Assembly: GCA_902492455.1 (NCBI GenBank)
Contig: CABULH010000028.1
Span: 1 to 42,827 of the forward strand
Origin: an uncultured Oscillospiraceae bacterium
Lineage (GTDB): Bacteria; Bacillota; Clostridia; Oscillospirales; Acutalibacteraceae
DNA length: 42,827 nt
Direction: 5' to 3'
Under the pieces are notes generated by a model. That model was not told where the DNA came from and made no database searches. It was given only the letters and a program-made list of their open reading frames with translations. Position numbers and translations under genes: made by a program. Of the stretch, positions 40,445 through 42,827 are shown piece by piece. Position 1 is the stretch's first letter, and every line of letters begins with the position of its first letter.

Positions 40445-42493
40445 ATGAAAAATACGGATATTCAAAAACAAAAGTCTGAGTGGAAAAGAAAAGGCTGGTC
40501 AATTCCTGAATTACGTGGTGGAAAACAAGAATGGTTTAATATTGTCACTGAACTAATTAAAGAGGTAGCAACAACCTCTATTGCTGATATGAATTTATCA
40601 CCAAAATTAGAATCAACAAACACTTCTTATCCATGGCGGACATATGCTCCTTTCTTAAAAGGGGTCGGCTTAGTTCGTAATCATTCGGGAATTTTAAGTT
40701 TAAGCGATATTGGAAAAGATTTTTCAAAAAATCCGTCAAAGTGGCAATTGGCATATCTCTTACATGATAAATATCGTCTTGTAGGGGAAGTATTAGAAAT
40801 GCTTATTTCTGCCCCTAAAACGGTTGAAGATATAGACAAGGAGCTTTGCCGAGAGTATTGTTTAGATTGGGCCAATTTAAGTAACACTCGCCGTAGAATG
40901 GATTGGCTAGAGGTTTTGGGATTAATAGAAGGTGTAGGTGGCAGAAAATGGACTGTGACGGAAGAGGGCAAAAGAGCTCTCGCAGAATGGGACATCGTAG
41001 CATCTGATATTGTTGATATGGAAATAAGCGATCAAAACGAAATAAATATTACTCCACCACCAGCAGAAATATTAGAATTGCTTTCGAAATTAGACTCGAA
41101 CCCTTCGTTGCATAATAAACGAAACACATATAACGTTTGGGTGCCGAGTCCCAATAGGATTGAAAATCTACGTACAATTGTACAATACGCATTTGAGAGA
41201 GTTACACGTTCTGAACTTTTTAACTTTATTGAGGAAGAGTTTAATATTAAAGCAAGCAGTGTCGAATCGATGATGCCTTTTCTGAGAGCAGATGGTCTAA
41301 TAGAGGAAGTTGGTCGTAATATATACATGGCAACCGCCGCTGCAAAGGCTTGGTGTGAAAGTGGCAACGATTTGGATTTTATTAGAATCATTCATGCGCA
41401 TAAACGTTTTGTCGGTGAAATGATTCTGTATGCCAAACAGGTAGTCACCAGAAACAACGTGTATGCACAAGCTAAAAAGTTTGGTATCAACACAGAAAAA
41501 GCTAGATGGATAATGGTTTTTTTACTTGAAGCCGGCCTTTTGGAAGAAACACAGTATTTACATGTAAAAGCTACCCCTCTAGGGTTAAAGTTTATTTTAG
41601 AATTGCCTTTAATGGAAGTAGTTCCGGAATCGCCTGCTATTCATGAAGATTCTATTGAGATAAATACAGAAAAAGGAATTTTGCCTGATGAAACGGCTGA
41701 CAATAAAATCTTTGAAGAATTAAAGATAGCTGCACGTGATCCCATGGCTAAAGGTAAGGGTTCTGGAGTTGCTTTTGAAGAATCGATAGCAGAGGTCTTT
41801 CATCACATGGGGTTTGAAGCAAAACGAATCGGGGGTGCTGGAAATACAGATGTGGTTGTCCGTTGGAAAGATAATGATGGCAAAACAATAACCGCCGTTG
41901 TTGATGGCAAATCAAAATTAAGCGGAACTGTCTCACATGGAGATGTAAGTGATGTAGCGATAGAAACCCACAAGGAAAAAAATGGTACTGAATTTGTTGC
42001 CATAATTGGTCCGGGTTTCGGCGGAGATACTCTTAAAAATCATGCGCGTAAAAAAGGGTTTGCTTTGATCACCGATATTGAACTGATCGATATCGCAAAA
42101 AGTTCACAAATGGTAGGACTTTCTTTAGAAGAGATCTCTTTATTGTTTAAAGTACCAAACGGACTCGCACAATTGAGAGAACTGATAACAAATAAACAAA
42201 GAAAGCTAGATATTATTTCTTTGGTCGTTTCTACGTTTAAACAGGAACAAGATGCAATGGAAAGTCTTTCGGCTCGAGATCTTTATTTCCTTTTGCGCAG
42301 AACAGAAATATCTCCTTCTCTTGAGGAATTGATTGTTGCTTTTGAAATGCTGTCTCAAGATGAAATAGGAATTCTTACACAAATCAAAAAAGCATCTGAA
42401 ACAGAAAACACTACATATGCACTTCGTGGGGAACATCATTGTGTAAATAGGATGCGTGCTTTAGCAAGTTCAATTGAAAAGGGTTTGTCATAA
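40445..42493 (+). CDS. Putative restriction endonuclease with FokI-like nuclease domain and winged-helix units
   Basis: A 682-residue protein. Residues 1-~390 seem to hold four winged-helix-like units: ~28-95 (GVGLVRNHSGILSLSDIGKD), ~118-180 (NTRRRMDWLEVLGLIEGVGG), ~235-305 (VTRSELFNFIEEEFNI) and ~310-390 (FLLEAGLLEETQYLHV). Residues ~440-570 are a PD-(D/E)XK nuclease: Glu in FEESIAEVFHHMGFEAKRIG, Asp469 (GGAGNTDVVV), Asp487-Gly-Lys489 (AVVDGKSKLSG), spacing 18, close to FokI D450/D467/K469. GFALITDIELIDIAKSS is like the end of the FokI domain. No methyltransferase is encoded, so it may recognise modified or foreign DNA or act as a Type IIS-like enzyme whose methylase is elsewhere. The RBS is AGGGGG, about 10 bases from the ATG. 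Codon use is AT-rich, unlike the rest of the window, which indicates transfer. Confidence 0.85.
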   Translation: MKNTDIQKQKSEWKRKGWSIPELRGGKQEWFNIVTELIKEVATTSIADMNLSPKLESTNTSYPWRTYAPFLKGVGLVRNHSGILSLSDIGKDFSKNPSKWQLAYLLHDKYRLVGEVLEMLISAPKTVEDIDKELCREYCLDWANLSNTRRRMDWLEVLGLIEGVGGRKWTVTEEGKRALAEWDIVASDIVDMEISDQNEINITPPPAEILELLSKLDSNPSLHNKRNTYNVWVPSPNRIENLRTIVQYAFERVTRSELFNFIEEEFNIKASSVESMMPFLRADGLIEEVGRNIYMATAAAKAWCESGNDLDFIRIIHAHKRFVGEMILYAKQVVTRNNVYAQAKKFGINTEKARWIMVFLLEAGLLEETQYLHVKATPLGLKFILELPLMEVVPESPAIHEDSIEINTEKGILPDETADNKIFEELKIAARDPMAKGKGSGVAFEESIAEVFHHMGFEAKRIGGAGNTDVVVRWKDNDGKTITAVVDGKSKLSGTVSHGDVSDVAIETHKEKNGTEFVAIIGPGFGGDTLKNHARKKGFALITDIELIDIAKSSQMVGLSLEEISLLFKVPNGLAQLRELITNKQRKLDIISLVVSTFKQEQDAMESLSARDLYFLLRRTEISPSLEELIVAFEMLSQDEIGILTQIKKASETENTTYALRGEHHCVNRMRALASSIEKGLS

Positions 42494-42530
42494 CCTCATA
42501 ACCACTTTCCATTATTCCATTGCCTATTTT

Positions 42531-42549
42531 GCAACACTTTCTGCAACAC
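42531..42549 (+). repeat. Right subterminal motif of the island
   Basis: GCAACACTTTCTGCAACAC, the counterpart of 40347-40364 in the same orientation, 101 bases inside the right att core. Confidence 0.5.
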
Positions 42550-42650
42550 GAGTTTTGATAAATAAAATAACACAGAGAAAATTGCCCCCCAAAACGCTTA
42601 AAATGATAAGAAAGCACACTGAAAATAAGGTGTGTGAGATAATCGTAAAG

Positions 42651-42662
42651 GAGTGGGAATAA
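42651..42662 (+). other. Right attachment core (att)
   Basis: GAGTGGGAATAA, identical to the guaA end. In the frame through it the codons again read Lys-Glu-Trp-Glu-stop, as a displaced original guaA end would. Confidence 0.75.
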
Positions 42663-42771
42663 GTGTTCAAAGCCCGTAAGCCCCGATAATACTGGGTTTT
42701 AGGACTTGAAAAGTCCTGTTGACAACGCTTTGGCAATAATTTTAGATTATTTATAAAAAAGAGCCGACAAA
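42663..42771. other. Sequence right of the island, with a palindrome
   Basis: About 110 bases with no gene. AGGACT-TGAAA-AGTCCT (42701-42717) is a perfect hairpin. The stretch stays AT-rich, so it may be a second element stacked at guaA and not native flanking DNA. Confidence 0.4.
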
Positions 42772-42827
42772 TTTGGACAGAAGCCGGAGGAAAAGACAAA
42801 GAAAAAGGGTCCAGCCGTAGAATAGCT
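42772..42827. repeat. Right copy of the 56-bp terminal inverted repeat
   Basis: Exact reverse complement of 1-56, starting TTTGGACAGAAGCCGGAGG and ending at the last base. Confidence 0.9.

Larger units (their letters stand above)
40254..42662 (+). mobile_element. Candidate mini genomic island at the guaA 3' end, integrase-less
   Basis: A 2.4-kb segment bounded by direct repeats GAGTGGGAATAA: one in the last codons of guaA (40254-40265), one at 42651-42662. The DNA between is markedly AT-rich, unlike the GC-rich host sequence left of it. It carries one long gene, a FokI-like nuclease, and no integrase. Paired GCAAC-containing motifs lie 82 bases inside the left repeat and 101 bases inside the right one. 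Both the repeat placement and the composition fit site-specific integration at guaA. Movement would need an integrase in trans, or the integrase has been lost. What lies to the right of 42662 is too short to show native sequence. Confidence 0.75.

Noticed and set aside
42474..42662. Open frame after the nuclease gene ending in EWE-stop
   Set aside because: It starts with TTG inside the nuclease end and has no RBS; the EWE-stop end is explained by the att repeat.
1..42827. Circular element closed by its end repeat
   Set aside because: The end repeats are inverted, not direct, so they do not close a circle.

Overview
The window reads as a GC-rich chromosomal segment from a spore-forming Clostridia, most likely a gut Oscillospiraceae/Ruminococcaceae-type bacterium. 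The grounds are a spo0A gene with the classic receiver plus Spo0A_C layout, strong AGGAGG-type ribosome binding sites, rubredoxin, the clostridial form of PurA, and host-glycan genes. Species cannot be named from the sequence alone.

Layout. 1-2.4 kb: an edge ORF and a multidomain protein built of toxin-immunity modules (DUF4241, a DUF6985-like part, TPR-like part, Imm51). 2.5-5.3 kb: spo0A and a D,D-carboxypeptidase homologue that has lost all three catalytic motifs. 5.4-5.8 kb: three tandem 108-bp copies of an intergenic hairpin element; a fourth copy lies at 36.9 kb. 5.9-10.4 kb: phosphoesterase, dCMP deaminase, a hypothetical protein, a DUF2809 membrane protein, a sodium/solute symporter and a small XRE regulator. 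10.4-16.1 kb (minus strand): MutS-type membrane ATPase, glpK, an esterase and an ECF sigma factor with a long C-terminal extension. 16.2-18.6 kb: a second hairpin repeat, a MATE exporter, a 43-residue remnant and an XRE regulator. 19.0-19.5 kb: a four-tRNA operon (Gly, Arg, His, Gln). 19.7-25.9 kb: a methionine-synthase-activation-like protein, a zinc-uptake operon facing a zur-like gene across a shared control region, rubredoxin, a cupin and small proteins.

26.1-33.6 kb is a glycan-use cluster: two secreted proteins (a sialidase-fold enzyme and a wall-anchored protein) that share a homologous C-terminal/central domain, a DUF5107-TPR protein, and divergently a CBM9-like protein and a DUF4838 glycosidase-like protein. 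No transporter or dedicated regulator is seen with it. 33.6-36.8 kb: a pair of half-size TauE/SafE permeases, a ferritin-like protein, a Tam-type methyltransferase and an acyltransferase-fold membrane protein. 37.3-40.3 kb: purA-guaA, which make the AMP and GMP branches from IMP.

40.25-42.66 kb is the most striking part. A visibly AT-rich 2.4-kb insert begins exactly at the last codons of guaA and ends at a second copy of the same 12 bp (GAGTGGGAATAA). It carries one gene, a 682-residue protein with several winged-helix units and a FokI-like PD-(D/E)XK nuclease, with no methyltransferase and no integrase. Similar GCAAC-containing direct repeats sit just inside both ends. I interpret this as a minimal integrase-less genomic island at the guaA 3' end carrying an anti-invader nuclease.

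The first and last 56 bases of the window are perfect inverted copies of each other, so both ends probably stop in copies of the same repeat in opposite orientation. This may be assembly-related or may mark a real invertible or IS-bounded segment.
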